Assembly (NCBI GenBank): GCA_961205875.1
Contig: OY540814.1
Coordinates: forward strand, 9,840,993 to 9,904,992
From: Sialis fuliginosa
Lineage: Eukaryota; Arthropoda; Insecta; Megaloptera; Sialidae
Direction of reading: 5' to 3'
DNA length: 64,000 bases
Under the pieces are notes generated by a model. It did no database searches and was not told the DNA's origin. It saw nothing but the letters and a program-made list of their open reading frames with translations. Made by a program: the position numbers and the translations under genes. The number at the start of each line of letters is the position of its first letter. The stretch's first letter is position 1. This document shows, in pieces, positions 37,603 through 50,689 of the stretch.

Positions 37603-37740
37603 GGCATTCTATATATTCCCTAGGAATTATATACAATGACTAAATATTTCAGGCAAAGTATGAAATATTTGTTTAATATAAATTTATTATATACTTTGCC
37701 TAGGCAATGTATAGAAAATCTAGTAATTCTATAGAATGCC
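37603..37740. mobile_element. Small nested-hairpin MITE
   Basis: The outer ends are GGCATTCTATA and its exact reverse complement TATAGAATGCC. An inner pair, AGGCAAAGTAT and ATACTTTGCCT, lies at about 37651-37702. The element is 138 bases and non-coding. The inner motif GGCAAAGTATG also occurs just outside, at 37585. Confidence 0.6.
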
Positions 37741-38344
37741 AAGATAATAATAGTAAATATATATAATAAATGACGAAATGATATTATTAAGCAGATAGAT
37801 ATTATTTAATTAATTTTAAAAGTCCAAATTCATATTAAGTAACATTAAGGGCCTTCATTGTTAAAATGACAAAATCATATAAACAATATTGAAACATTTG
37901 ATATTTATTATAATAAATTAAATTCAATATTAGTTCAGATGCAAATTTAGCATTAAATTGTTAAAATACAAAATAAATCGAAGATATTATTTAATAATTT
38001 AATAATATATTACTCCAGACGTGTATTAAATTCGATAAATAATTTAGTATTGTCGGTACAAACCTACAGTTATAAAATATTGAATAATATAATGTAGTAA
38101 AGAATTGTTTAAGTAAATAGATCTAAAATGGCTAAATGGCCATAATTAAAGGAATTGAAGTTAGGGATTGATAAGAATATATTTTTGTTCTTTTAATTTT
38201 TTTATCGCTTTTATATTGAGATTTGTAATTTTCAAATATTTTATTACAAGTAAAAAAAATATAACTGACAAGAAGAAATACAAATAATATAATAACTACA
38301 AAAATCTGGTTAACAACAAATAATAATCCGAACCACGCCTGTAT
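37741..38344. other. AT-rich sequence, nothing recognised
   Basis: A 112-codon minus-strand frame (38132-38470) has a hydrophobic stretch but extends into the inverted repeat to its right, so it is treated as chance. Confidence 0.5.
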
Positions 38345-39087
38345 ACACGGGATGTTCGCCAGAATCGAGTGATCATTGCTTACTTTCTTATTATTGGAGC
38401 TAGAAAATCGGTTAAGTGGGCAAAGTTTCAGTATTTTTTTCAGGATGAATAATGGCGTCTTAAAAAACAATTGAATGTCGAATTTCAGAGATGTATTGAA
38501 ATATATTTTTTTAAATGAATAACCTGTATATTATTAATGGATTTTACAGCTCTTTATAAATGTGAATACATGCATGGTGGTAAAGTGGATAGTAAACAAA
38601 TTATAACAAGTATAAAATTAATAGAAAATATTGAAAAATAGTGTGCTATTTTATTTTAAAACAATAATTTCAGATATTTATGCCTTATTTTGCAAATTTT
38701 TAACGTTTTTAATTATTATTGATAAAAAATTATAATTAATTATATTTAATCATAATATTTTTCTTTATCAATAAAATTCAAAAACGTTAAAAATATTCGA
38801 AAAAATGGCAAAAATACTTGAAATTATTGTTTTAAAAATTGTAATTATTTAATTATCCATTTTACCACCATTCTCAGCGTTAAAAATCCTTTAATAATAT
38901 ACAGGTTACTCCATTAAAAAAAATGTAATTTTTAAATATATCTGAAATTAGACATTCAATTTTTTTTGAGACCGCCATTATTCATTCGGGGAAAAATACT
39001 GATACATTACCAATTTAACCGTTTTTTAGCTCAAATAATAATAACAAAGTTAGCAATGATCACTTGATTCTAGCGAACACCCTGTAT
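38345..39087. mobile_element. Foldback element, almost pure hairpin
   Basis: Left arm about 38345-38711 and right arm about 38770-39087 pair over nearly their whole length at about 75-80 percent identity, with insertions in the left arm. Paired blocks include GTTCGCCAGAATCGAGTGAT, GAATAATGGCG, AACCTGTATATTATTAA, AAACAATAATTTCA and TTTTTAACGTTTTT. The right end reads ACACCCTGTATATA, that is, CAGGGTGTTCGC inward. The unpaired centre is about 60 bases. It is non-coding. Confidence 0.8.
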
Positions 39088-40239
39088 ATAGTATTAAATG
39101 GAATCCTCGCACATCCAGTCGGCAATATATCGAATTATTCTATTGATTAGATTTATGCATTGTTGCAAAAATAAATATACAAACAGTGAACGACTATTGT
39201 AAATAACGCAGCAGCAGAGTTGCATCGGTTGATTTGCACAGGTTTATTGCTTCTATTCGTCGCGAATTTATGGACAAATATATGGTTTTAGTATGGAAAT
39301 CTTATACGCGAATACGTTTCAGCGTTTTATGAATGCAATTCTGTTTGAATTGCCTCGTAATTTTCTTCTTATTTATGTCACCGATTGCGCTGTAATTAAA
39401 GTTTTAATGCGGTCTTATGTTATTGTCAATAAAACGTTCATTTATTTAATATACGATGTACAAAAACTATATAGAAATAATGTTTATCTTAAATACTTAT
39501 ATATATTTATATGTAAATTGGATCAAACAACATAAAATACATTTTTTATGTCAACATTAATCTTAATTCTTAATTACAAAAAATAATTAACTTTATGGTA
39601 ATCCATGAATGATTTAAAAAAATAAAAATTTTTAATATTTACATGTCTGTGAAAAACATAAAATTACGCAAAATGTAAATGAAAATCAATACAGTTAACA
39701 GATATTAACTATTATAATTACATTAATGGGTATTATGACTATATAATGTATTATTCTATAAAGCGTAGGTAATAATTAAGTAAATAATATAATATTGATA
39801 CATTATTTCATAATTGTATTATTATTATTGTATTATATGTAAATATCGAATTATCTCTGGAACTACACACATTGTTTTTGAAACTAGTGATAGGAAATTG
39901 ATAAAATGTCATATTATTTTTCGAATACATCTTTGTTTATTTATATTGAGAAATTATTATTAATTTTAAAAATATATGATTTGAATGAAATCTTTTAACC
40001 GAAAATAAATAAATTTGGGTGATATTTAAGCGCGTAATATTTTTTATACTTTGAGCATTAAATATATTGTATTTGAGCAATAACATTTTGAATTCTGACA
40101 TTATACTAAACAGAAAGTGTGACATTAAAAATAATTTTTTTGAGCAATTACTTTTTCTGTTTTGAGCATTAAAATTTTGTTTTGTGCATTAATATTTGCG
40201 TTATTATTATATTATTTAATTTTATAACTTTTTTTTTTT
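39088..40239. other. AT-rich sequence, nothing recognised
   Basis: An 80-codon frame at 39293-39535 is hydrophobic and AT-codon-driven, with no recognised family. Four TTGAGCATTAAA-like words recur near 40052-40180. Confidence 0.45.
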
Positions 40240-40276
40240 GGGTGGGGATGTTCAATTACCCCCCACCCACCCCCCC
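40238..40276 (-). other. C-run hairpin and potential G-quadruplex on the minus strand
   Basis: CCCCCCACCCACCCCCCC at 40259-40276 gives G7-T-G3-T-G6 on the minus strand, enough runs for a quadruplex. GGGTGGGG at 40240-40247 on the plus strand can instead pair with it as a hairpin. This is very unusual in such AT-rich DNA. Confidence 0.7.
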
Positions 40277-40357
40277 AAATAAAATAAGTTTAACCAAAAG
40301 TATATGTCATTACCGACGTCACAACTATCAAATATCACGTGTTGATGTGTTAGAATA

Positions 40358-40410
40358 GACCTAACCTCACCTGTTCTAACCTAATCTAACCTAACGAAAA
40401 CTAACCAACC
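40358..40410 (-). repeat. Degenerate CCTAA-like (insect telomere-like) cluster
   Basis: CTAACC/CCTAA words occur five or more times in about 50 bases (GACCTAACCTCACC, TCTAACCTAATCTAACCTAA). Read on the minus strand they approximate the insect telomere repeat TTAGG. The array is imperfect and short. Confidence 0.45.
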
Positions 40411-41029
40411 CAAAACTAATCAACTCGAATTCGCCCCAATAGCTTACCCTGACCAAGGACAGTTAACTTGTATTTTATTAGAACAGAAGAAAATATTATA
40501 TAAATACATGATATTGCTCATTTAGTTCAATTCTCACCATCCTAATACTCATTTAGCCATTTTAAGGTGCAATGTGTTATTTTATTTCTTTAATGAACAA
40601 AAAAGTATTTTCTTAACGCTAGTTTATATTAACTATTGCTGCACCATAAAAAATACTGTTCAATATTGTTTACAAATGCTATAATAGGTAGTTTATTAAG
40701 TGTTTAAATAGTTTCTTTAATATTCTTCACTGTTCCTCATTTCATTTAAAATAGTGCGTGTTTAATTTATAGAACAAAAAAAATTTTATATTTATAAAAT
40801 ATCATTATTTGTTTAATATAATATTAATATTTGTATAAGCAGAAGCTTGTCATATCTTTGTTACCAATGTATATACATTCATATTATGTATAACAATTAT
40901 ATTTTCGCTATAGGTACATAGGTACATAGCTACTATCACAGACACATAGCAGACGATGTGCACTCACAACATATTACAGAATTTAAATGGAAGTATTCAT
41001 ACTAAAGCATACCGACATGTTCCTTCTAT

Positions 41030-41380
41030 GTTCTCGTTAGATCTAAACCATTGGACGTATCGAAGTTATATTCACATCATATGTTCGTTTGGTGCTCCGA
41101 TAAGTTTGTAAATTTTTTGGAACCAGTAAATGGCGCTGAGGTCGAGAAAATCATATTCAAAAAAATATGTGTTAGTTACGTGGAATGAAATATTTTTACA
41201 AAAAATGGACCAGGCAGGTGGCCCTGGAGTCGAGATATTTTCCAAAATGTGTATTTATGTTCTGATTTTTAAATAAATTATTTTTGGGCAGAACGACGTT
41301 TGCTGGGTCAGCTAAAAGAACAATTACAACCCTCTATATGTGACAAGGGGTGAAATATTAACTTTCGTGCGAAGCCTAAT
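41030..41380 (+). mobile_element. Helitron-like remnant, plus strand
   Basis: It shares CCATTGGACGTATCGAAG, GATAAGTTTGTA and the tail TTTTTGGGCAGAACGACGTT-TGCTGGGTCAGCT with the minus-strand copy at 21178-21545. Past that tail it also shares sequence with 27578-27690. The expected CTAGT end is altered to CTAAAA. Confidence 0.6.
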
Positions 41381-42830
41381 ATATAAAATCAGATTTTTTT
41401 TTAAAGTTTTTAATATTTTGCCTGTTTGTTTGTTTCTTCTGACTTGACACGAAAACTTATGAACCGATTATACTTTCACTGTTTGAAAATTAAAATATAA
41501 ATTTATGATAATTGAATTAGGGTGGACCCGAATAAAAAAATATATAATTAATATTTTTTAAATGTAAGTAATAGTTGGATTGTTGATGTAATATGAATAA
41601 TTCTTGAAGATAATATTTTTATCCATTTTCCTAAAAAAAAAAATGTTATAAAGAAATTGGTTGAATATTTTATCTATATAGTTAATGGTTTGGTTCAATT
41701 CTACAAAACATAATGAACTTATAATTTATAATGTTAAGAATAAAAACGACTTAAATAAATGAGTCTAGCATACAAGATTGTATCATTATTACTTTAGTGT
41801 ACCGATAACCAATATTTTCAGATATTCAATCGACGCTGAAGTTTGTTACTTCGTTTTAGTTAAATGAAATCTATGTTGTTCTTAAACAAAACCAAACAAT
41901 AATCATATATTCCATGATTTTTAATCTGACATGGTTTGCAAGTATTATCCCTACAATTGTGTTCATGATCCTACTAAAGCCGTCTCTGACAGAGAATAGT
42001 GGCAGTTAAGTAGACAACAAAAACTAGAAAAAAGTTATATAGTTGGCACAAACTTTAATCCGCGACAACTATGCATGGCATCGGGATGGGGTGGAGTAAC
42101 AGAGTGGGTTACATTTACAGAGGAGGGGTTAATCCGGCCTTATTTCTCCACATCATTCGCCTTCTGCTATATCGTTCTTATGCTACCCAGGGCTGGTCTT
42201 GTTTGAGTAAAAATGTAAATATACTGGCACAAAAAATTGTTCTTTTTTGGTATCTAATATGTAATATTATATAGGATTTAATTTATAGACAAGACGCAGT
42301 TCATCCTGATGTTTCTGGATCAATATTCATCTCAATCGTAATATATGCTAGATAACCAAATGAAATCATAAAATTTTACGCGTTTTTATAGAACGTATAA
42401 ACATTAAATAATTGATTTCAAACAACCAAAGCTCAGATTGAAATTTGATATAAATTGACATAACATTTAATTGAACCTTGGGTTATAGAAATAGATTGAA
42501 TTCAGTTTAACTTATTGTATAACTTTGCCTTGGTCACTTAACTGTCGAAATGATATTAGAATTTCAATCATAACTGAAAAATAAAAGCTAACAATTCTTT
42601 TAGTTTCAGTGAAACATAAATATTTAATATGATTCCATAAATATATTTTCCAATAGATTTATTTCGTTTATTTTCATGAATAGAGCAACAAAAACAATAA
42701 AATGCATATATTTTTTCTCCATATACGACCACAAATATAATATATACTTATATATATTTCAAGAACGGTGATCAATATGAGCACATAGTAAACAAAAATT
42801 GAAAATTACAATTTCCGTTTAAATTTTTAG
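41381..42830. other. AT-rich sequence, a small GC-richer patch, nothing firm
   Basis: A patch at about 42055-42200 (GGCATCGGGATGGGGTGGAG and following) opens a 67-codon frame of no known family. Elsewhere nothing is recognised. GCTAGATAACCAAA at 42348-42361 is the complement of part of miR-9 but lacks a proper precursor. Confidence 0.4.
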
Positions 42831-43002
42831 GAAGCGGCCCGTCTCTGGTTGCTATGAACAACCGGCCATATATCAGGTATATGTGTTCAGTGTTAGATTT
42901 ATCACCGTATTTGGAAACCTTTGAACAAGACCCACGAGAGGAAGACAGTCATATACGTGTCTTGTTCCCGGTCTCACTCGACAAGACGAATTAAACTCCA
43001 TT
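42831..43002 (+). CDS. Candidate terminal exon, function unknown
   Basis: After an acceptor-like AAATTTTTAG (ending at 42830), one frame is open for 56 codons to TAA. It encodes SGPSLVAMNNRPYIRYMCSV and LDLSPYLETFEQDPREEDSH, then IRVLFPVSLDKTN. The residue mix, with many charged residues and few F/I/K runs, is more protein-like than most frames in this window. No domain is recognised. A second frame (42921-43163) overlaps it and is also open, which weakens the case. It could be the last exon of a gene entering from the left, or chance in a GC-richer patch. Confidence 0.22.
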
Positions 43003-43333
43003 TGCGGATTGCGTGGGCAATACATTACCCTAGACTTTTCAATGTAGTGTGCTTTTTATCATTCGATATTCTGCTTTGTGTTGAAGGGCGCCCAGATCGC
43101 ACCCGCCGTTGCAGCCTCTTCTATTTAATTCTTGACCTTTGCAGACAAAGCCCATATATGTAATGAATAAAACTGAATTTATTGCATTTTTATTCATGAT
43201 TTTAAATACATTTTATTACACTGAAAGTCCCAGTAGAACAATAGAACATGGTAACTGGATAGAGTGATATTACACCAGTATTTGTACAACTAGATACTTT
43301 TCTGCATTTCTTTTTATTTTAAATTAGGTATAT

Positions 43334-43410
43334 ACAGTGAAACTTCGTTATAACGTTCTTGAGCGGATCGGATCAATAACGCGTTATAAACGGGATAGCG
43401 CAAAGGCTGG
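43334..43410 (+). mobile_element. Pogo-like transposon end
   Basis: TACAGTGAAACTTCGTTATA and then AACGCGTTATAAACGGGAT are typical of pogo/Tigger-type terminal repeats (CAGTGAAACCTC...ATAACG). I find no matching right end nearby, so this is a fragment. A related small complete element is at 55250-55327. Confidence 0.55.
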
Positions 43411-46400
43411 GAAATAAATTAGAAAATAAATTTATTTCCTAAAAATATGTGTAAATGTAGAATAATACTTTAATTTTAATATAAAAGAAGAAATATTAAT
43501 TTTTTTCAACACTTTGTTTCATCCCATTTTCGTAAAATCACCATTTTTCCCGCTAAAGTCAATGTATTCCGTTTATAAGCAGCCGTCATTTTTATGAAAA
43601 GCTATAATCATGTCCATTTACACGTCGTGGTACAATTGAATAGACTTAAGACAAAATATGTAAATGTTTAGTTGACTCATTATAAGAGAGTTTGGAATGA
43701 TCAACGTTTGCACAAAAAATATTGCGAAATTGATTTGAAGTTTGATAAAAGGTTTTTGTTGTCAATACAAAAGATGTTAACAAACTTTTGCGCGAAAAAA
43801 ATTGGGTTCAGGGTTTTGATACACCCTGTACAAAGAATGCAATTTAGTAAATGTTTGATGTAATATCGCAATATAAGAGTATATACCAAAACTATTCTTA
43901 GCAGAGGTCCAATTTTTTTATTGTAATTAGAAAATTAGAAGGTGTTCAAAATATTCAAATTTTCTTACAAAAATGGTCATAATTTCTAAACCGCTCAGTA
44001 TAATCCCACATATGTTTATACCAAAATTTCCAAAAAATGAATGCTTTAAGATTATCAATTTAAAAAACACACTTTGTATTTAAAAATATATCACTTTGAT
44101 TAGTAACGCACTTATGGGACATCCTATATAAATGTAACTATTTTAAAAATTTTCTGCTTGTCTATCCTGACAACTTTTGTATTTAAAGTTTTCTTCCATT
44201 TGTTATGATAAATGAAATATTGAACTTTGACATTCTGTATATTGAGATTAACATTTGTAAAAAATATATAATGTTTTTTATTTGAATAAATTTCTAGCGT
44301 TTATTCAAATTATTATGACTTCAAATGTTTTGTCAATATTACTACAATAACTTTTGTTAGCTAAATTATTAATTCATTCAAAAAGAAATAAATACAGAGG
44401 CAAGTAAAATACAAAATTTATAATGAAAACAAAGCAATTAACAAAAAGCAATTAAGAAATGTATTAAAACAAATATTTACATTTAAATCACGTAGAATAT
44501 TTTATTTATATTAGAACAATTTTAAACATTGACCTAACAATTAAGTAACGAAAGCATATAATTATATCGTTCAAAATACATGAAGTGAATACAAAATATC
44601 GTTAAAGTCCCATGGGAAGTTAATGTTCTTCATAACCAAATACACCTTAGCACATCCCAAGGTGCCTATGATTAAATAAATTGAGCTAAATACGAAGGGC
44701 TGCTATAGCGTGTTCTACGCAATGCATGATAAGTGACGTCATTAATAATGGCCGCAAACACAGACAAAAGTACTTTTAGATCAGATACTATTCATTTTAA
44801 CTCGAGAGAATTATTTTAAATGAAATGTTTGTCAGTCTGATGTTTTGTGTTAAATGTAAAACGATTAGTGATAGCATAAGAGGCACCAATTTATTATTTA
44901 ATGTTTGCTGTTTGTAAATTTCGTACATTTTTGACTGCATTTACTGTTAGTAATACAAAAAATGTTTTGGATATGAAGATCTATTTTTTTACAATTATAG
45001 TTGAATTATGTGCTTGTTTGCTTGTCAAGTTTTAGGAATTTCAGTAATTTTAGGATTTAGTTGTTTGTATGTGTTTCTATATTATTCTTCCGTTCAAGTT
45101 TTTGGTAAAGCAAAATTGTAATCATATGATTTTTTTTCTTTTTCTACATCGTTATTTATGTCCACTTAATCTGATCTTGTGTATTCTGTAATTTACAAAA
45201 AGTTGTTTAATATGATTGAGAGTTAATTAAATTAAATATTAAATGAACGCCACAAGCTTTTTAGTCATATGAATTCTGGAATACTTTGTGATAGCTGGAA
45301 AATACTGTGATAGTTTGAAAACTTATTTTTTCCTTTTTAGTGCAAATGTATATTATATATTACTATATAGGTATTATATATAAAGGCTTGTTTTTTAAAA
45401 GAGTTTTCTTTCAAATTTTTTTAGTTAATAAACAATGCAAATATTTAGTTCCGATAAGTTATGTTTTGAAACAAAACGGGTGACTTTCTAAATCATTGGA
45501 CAAGAGACACTTTAAATAAATATTGATCCTCAAGTTTCCACCATCTAAGCTGTCAATGGTGTGGACAAGGGACTCTTTGGCAATATACAACAATCTAAAG
45601 TGTATTTTAAATAGTTTCTTGGATGTTTTTAACTGAAGCAAATATATTTTAAGATATCAGAACGAGTCAGTTTGGAAATAAACTCTTCATATATTTTATA
45701 TGAACATTATCAAAAAATCTCTAATAAGAGAAATAAAATTTAATATAATTCCATACAAATAAGCCAACAAAAAACATATTTTCATTATAAAACGTGTGGA
45801 TTCTTGTATAAAAATTAATATTCCAAAATAAGTTATATAAAACTGTTGTCAACATTTATGTAGGCAGTTAAATTAATTTTCAAAATGAAAACTAATTACG
45901 TTACTTTTTACGTTACTCGCGTCCTGAGGAATATTCAATTACTGAGCTGTCTCCGGCAACACTAAACGTCAGATGTATAAATTACATATTTCCATGCAGA
46001 CGCCGCTATGTACGTAGGTAGTATGAAATATGAACAGCGGGAATTATTGTTGCTTTTTACAAATCAACACTGTATTTTGTTATTTTTATTATTGATTTCT
46101 TTAATTGTATTTCAAAGAGAGTGAATGATGGAACGCCTGTTAATATTATAATTAAACTCTATTTGCTAAATATGGAACCCGGTTTATCAAATTATTTTAT
46201 TAAACAAAAATTTATTTTAAATAATATTAGTTAATAAAAATATGATGAGATTATTTAATTATTATTAATGATTATTTTCTTATTTAAAAATTATTTAAAA
46301 AATGATTTTAAAATATCATGCAAAGGTATAAAACTTTTATCTAACTATTATTGCGTAAAAAACGACTTATTTATATTTAAGTATTTATTTACATACAAAT

Positions 46401-49400
46401 AAGTAGTTTTAATCAGTTTCAGAAAAATTATGATGATAAAACATGATGACTGGCATTTTGGCAATTTTTAATAAACATTTTTTTCTGCTTTAGTTTTTGT
46501 GTGTTTTCTATCATTTGGTTTATTCATGTATGAGTATCTGTACTCATTCGAGAAATACGTTAAAATAAATGGTAATTTACTTACATCTGAAGAAAATAGG
46601 TTTACCTCAAACTTTTTCTCACATGAGAAATTACATTTTTGCAGTTATCATATTATGATCCAAGACCAACAATATTTATTAAAAAATAATTAATAATTGA
46701 TTTTAAAATATATTAATCAAGGTTGAGAAATAGAAAAAAATTAAATTTTTGAGTATATTTAAGCACATTTTTTTATGAAAATGTCTTAAAGATTTATTCT
46801 TTTGTTATCAGGAACATTATATTTTCCGGTAAAATATACTTTTTTACAAAGACTAGTGTATCTTGAAAAGTTGGAGTATAATGACTACTTTTCAAGTTTG
46901 TTAAAAAAGTTTAATATTGTTAATATCAGAGCGAAAGTTTTGGTACATGCTTCTGCTTTTATACAGCTCAATAACCACATCCAAAAGCACCTATAAAATA
47001 TCCATTTTGTGAATAAATTTCGATTTGTTGCCCCCGTCGAGAGTTTTATTAAAATGTGCTTTGATTTAGTCTGAGGTACGTTGAGTACTTTATATAACAC
47101 ATTCGATGTTGTCAGTATTGAATTTTAAATTACTTTTTCTCGAATTCCTCGTCAGGTTTCATAAAAAAATACACATTCTGTTTTTGTACTGTTTCCGTGT
47201 ATTTATGTCAGACACGTGTAAAAAACAATATCAAATTTTAGTTTTTCTGTTTTGTAATATAATTGTCATCTAAAAACTATACGATATTTCACTAAAGTAA
47301 AAATATGTATATTGTAAATAATTGTATATATGTATGCAAAAAAATCTGAAAATAGTAAGTTTTCTGTTTAAATAAAAAAAAATTGTTATAACGCTCATTC
47401 AAAGTCACGGAGTATACGTGACATCACCAAATCATAAACAAATGAATAATATTAAGGTAGTTCTCGTTCAAAACATCATTTTGTTAGAATTTAAAAAAAA
47501 CACGGGATAAAAAGAACAATGATATATATCCGAACGTGAAATTTTAAAGAGATCGACTGTTTTACAGCATATAGTTATTATTATGACATATGATAAAAAA
47601 TTCAAAATGATTTACCATTTTGTTTTTGAAATACAATTGTATTTCAAAAATAAAACACACTTGACAATTATTTTGGTGAAGTGAACTATTTTCTGGGTAA
47701 ATATTAAACTGTCTTACATTGTTTTCACGAAAGTATTTTTTAATAATAGTATGTACTTACCTCCTTGTTACAAGTATTGTGACGTTACATCAATGACGGA
47801 CTCATTTTTAATCACGTGACAAACAAATAAAAATAAAAAATTTTAATTTACTTAAATTTCAAGTAAAATATAGTGTCTACAACATTTTATAATTTGTTAC
47901 CAATACTGCCATAAATAATACAAATAATTGTCCTAAACATATATAAAAAATTCTAATTCAATTTCTCAGCCAAATTAAAAGATTTTTACTGGAACCTTTG
48001 TTCACGTAGAAGGTTATAATATTATGTCTTTTTTTATGTTCTTTGATAAATCAATTTCTGAATATTATTATATTCTAACATTACAACTAAGATTAAAAAA
48101 GTATTATTTAATCTTGAACATTGTTTTGTTTTTCGTATATAAAGAGTTAAAATTAATAATTTTTAAATGCTACTGTACAATAGCTGGCTGTTTAAGCTTT
48201 AATTTCCTTTTTTATTTATTTTCTGTATGACCAAAATGAGGCCCTTAATGGTTGTATAAAAATTTTACTTACACAAAATTAAAACAAAAGAACATTGCTA
48301 TTTAAATTTTTGAATACCTTATCTATTTCTACATACATAATATGTACATTGTACATATTGTATATGTACGTATCACGTCATATTCAGTGCAGACATGTTT
48401 TTCGTGTTTCTGATTCTTCTCTGCATCATATTTGCCCGTGTTTTTTTTTTTTTTTTTAACTGAATACAGGTTAACTTCTTCACCCCTTATTTACTTGTGA
48501 ACCAGAATTTCATTGTTATCCTCCTCGTTAAATACTTTTTGTTCTTATCTTCTGTACTTTTGTTATTGTTCTGGTAAAATCGATTCTAAAATACACACAC
48601 ACAACTTTTGATACTAAATTTTTATCTGTTGTAAGTCTAGACAAATTCTGGTATAAATTTGTGATATTTTTTTCTGCAACTAAGGCGTATTAAATCTTGT
48701 TATCGTTCATCTTTAACTATCTGTAACAGATGTTGTAGTAGGTTTTGATTTATCTCTAGGTTTTATTGCAATGAACCTTAATAAAAGTACTTTTTGTAAA
48801 AAAAAATCACCCAGTGTCGAATTCACAAAATACATTTATCAATTTTATTATAGCTAGTCGGAAATAAATAACTTTAAGTGTAAATTAATACCTTATACTA
48901 ATTTTTAATAAGCCTGTTCAAAATTCTTGTAACTATGTTAATTTTATGTAAAATTCAATACTTAATATTAATAAACGGCAAATTTTTGATAAAAGAAGAT
49001 AATATAATACTATTTTTATTATTAATATAAAATGTTTAATGATAACTTCCTTTTTCCATTTACCATCCTTTGGCGGATATTTTTAAAGGATTCCAAAGAT
49101 AAAAGTCTCTCTTAAGAAATTATTCAACAGGACTGCACACTCATTAAGGCTTTTTTCTCAATGTTAAATATAAAAGCTCTCTTTACTACTTTGAAAAGAA
49201 CTTATACAATAGAAGTCTGTGTTAACTACCCAGTTTTTCACTCTTGTAGTTTAAAACGTAAAAGCTTACTATTGAATATACAGTGCTGTTTATTTGGTGC
49301 TGCTGTGAATCTCGTGCTACTGATATATTCTGTTTTGGACATATTTTTAAAATAATACGCACTACCTTATTTTTATCTTATTTTAATAGTACCTAAATAT

Positions 49401-49489
49401 ATACCTATAGGTTCATAATATATATAGTAATAATTGAATTTATTCTGTGACTCTTCCACAAATGTATAAATAATATCTAGTCAATCACT
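43411..49489. other. Long AT-rich stretch, nothing firmly recognised
   Basis: Degraded transposon-end motifs occur at about 43823 (ACACCCTGTAC) and 44116 (GGGACATCCTATA). A T-run of about 19 lies at 48440-48459. Short frames throughout are F/I/L/K-rich and match no family I know. No RNA gene is evident. Confidence 0.45.
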
Positions 49490-49525
49490 CTTTAGTTGCG
49501 CCAAGTCTGTCAGATTCGCCATTAA
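49490..49525. repeat. GCGCCAAGTCTGTCAGA dispersed motif
   Basis: The core is 17 bases identical to 21034-21050, preceded by AGTT/TGTA and followed by a CCATTA-like block in both places. The family is unknown. Confidence 0.5.
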
Positions 49526-50689
49526 AAAAAAATAATTTGCAACTTTAGGAAAATCCTCAACTCAAGGTCGAACTTATGTATTAAACATTTTCCCTGAAAA
49601 ACTTTAGTTTTCTGGACATTTGACTGTCTCAATTTAAATAGACCACTCTCATGTCATTAGTTGCACGCATAAATATGCATGTTTATATTATACAGCATAA
49701 GTAAAAGGATAGGGCAATATCCTACGTTACATAATACACTAAAAAGACAAAAATGTGTACTGTGAAATTTAAAATATGTTTTCTTCATGCCTGACAAAAC
49801 AATATAAAATATACAAAAATACTTTATGTAAATATTCAAACATTCACAAATATATATGTACCTACATGCTCTATATAAAATGACCGAATATTCATACACC
49901 TATGGGCCTGAATATCTCGGGAGGTAAACTTGCTTTAAAATATTATGTATGAGATAATATTTGCAGATATAAACAAAAGCGATGAAAGCAGGAATTCATT
50001 ATAAAAAAATTACAATGTATAGTATGCAAATTAGAAAAAAATACTCGGTAGTTAATTTGCATAGATAACATAACCCGTGTCCACACACACATATAGAATC
50101 ATTTGCTTTCAAGAGCTACTCGAACGAGTTAGAAAAAACATACAATTTCTAGAAGATATAGCAACCTCAGCTACATTCAGTTTCGATAAAGCTGTGTTGT
50201 TTACAACTTTTCCGGACCAAAAACTCAGATAGCTTCCGGGAAATAAGCGGGGGCCCAAAAAATATGTGAACGCACATGACGCCGAGGGTTTTGTATCCCC
50301 TTTTCCTATCTCTTCCTACGTCCAGTAACTAGGGGACTATCATATGTGATATATTATGTTTGTATGTCGATATTACTCTGTCACATATAATATCACTGAT
50401 CGTAGTTTTGTTTGATAGATGATATTGTTGACATTCTGATATACCAAAAAATCGTAAAAATTTTATTATAAGTTAATTTCCAGTCAAAGTACCTATACAA
50501 CTCTTGGTTTATTTTATAAAGAAATTAGAAAAATATTAAAAAATAATTATGTGTTTCAAATAATGATCAAAAGTAAAATATCGAACTTTATCTTCTGTTT
50601 TATATTATTATAAAATATTAAATTTGTTATTACAAACAAAAAAAAGAATAGATATATTATGCTATCATCATTTTAAATACTTATTTCTT
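49526..50689. other. AT-rich sequence, slightly GC-richer at 50210-50340
   Basis: No gene or repeat identified. The GC-richer patch (for example AATAAGCGGGGGCCC) has no recognised frame. Confidence 0.45.

Noticed and set aside
38132..38470. 112-codon minus-strand frame with a hydrophobic stretch
   Set aside because: About a third of it lies in a foldback arm and the rest is AT-driven. No family is recognisable.
42338..42370. Minus-strand TTTGGTTATCTAGC resembling miR-9
   Set aside because: The 5' base before the seed differs (ATTTGGTT instead of CTTTGGTT), and a partner arm is found only about 85 bases away with a poor, long-looped stem. Conserved miR-9 family members do not tolerate this.
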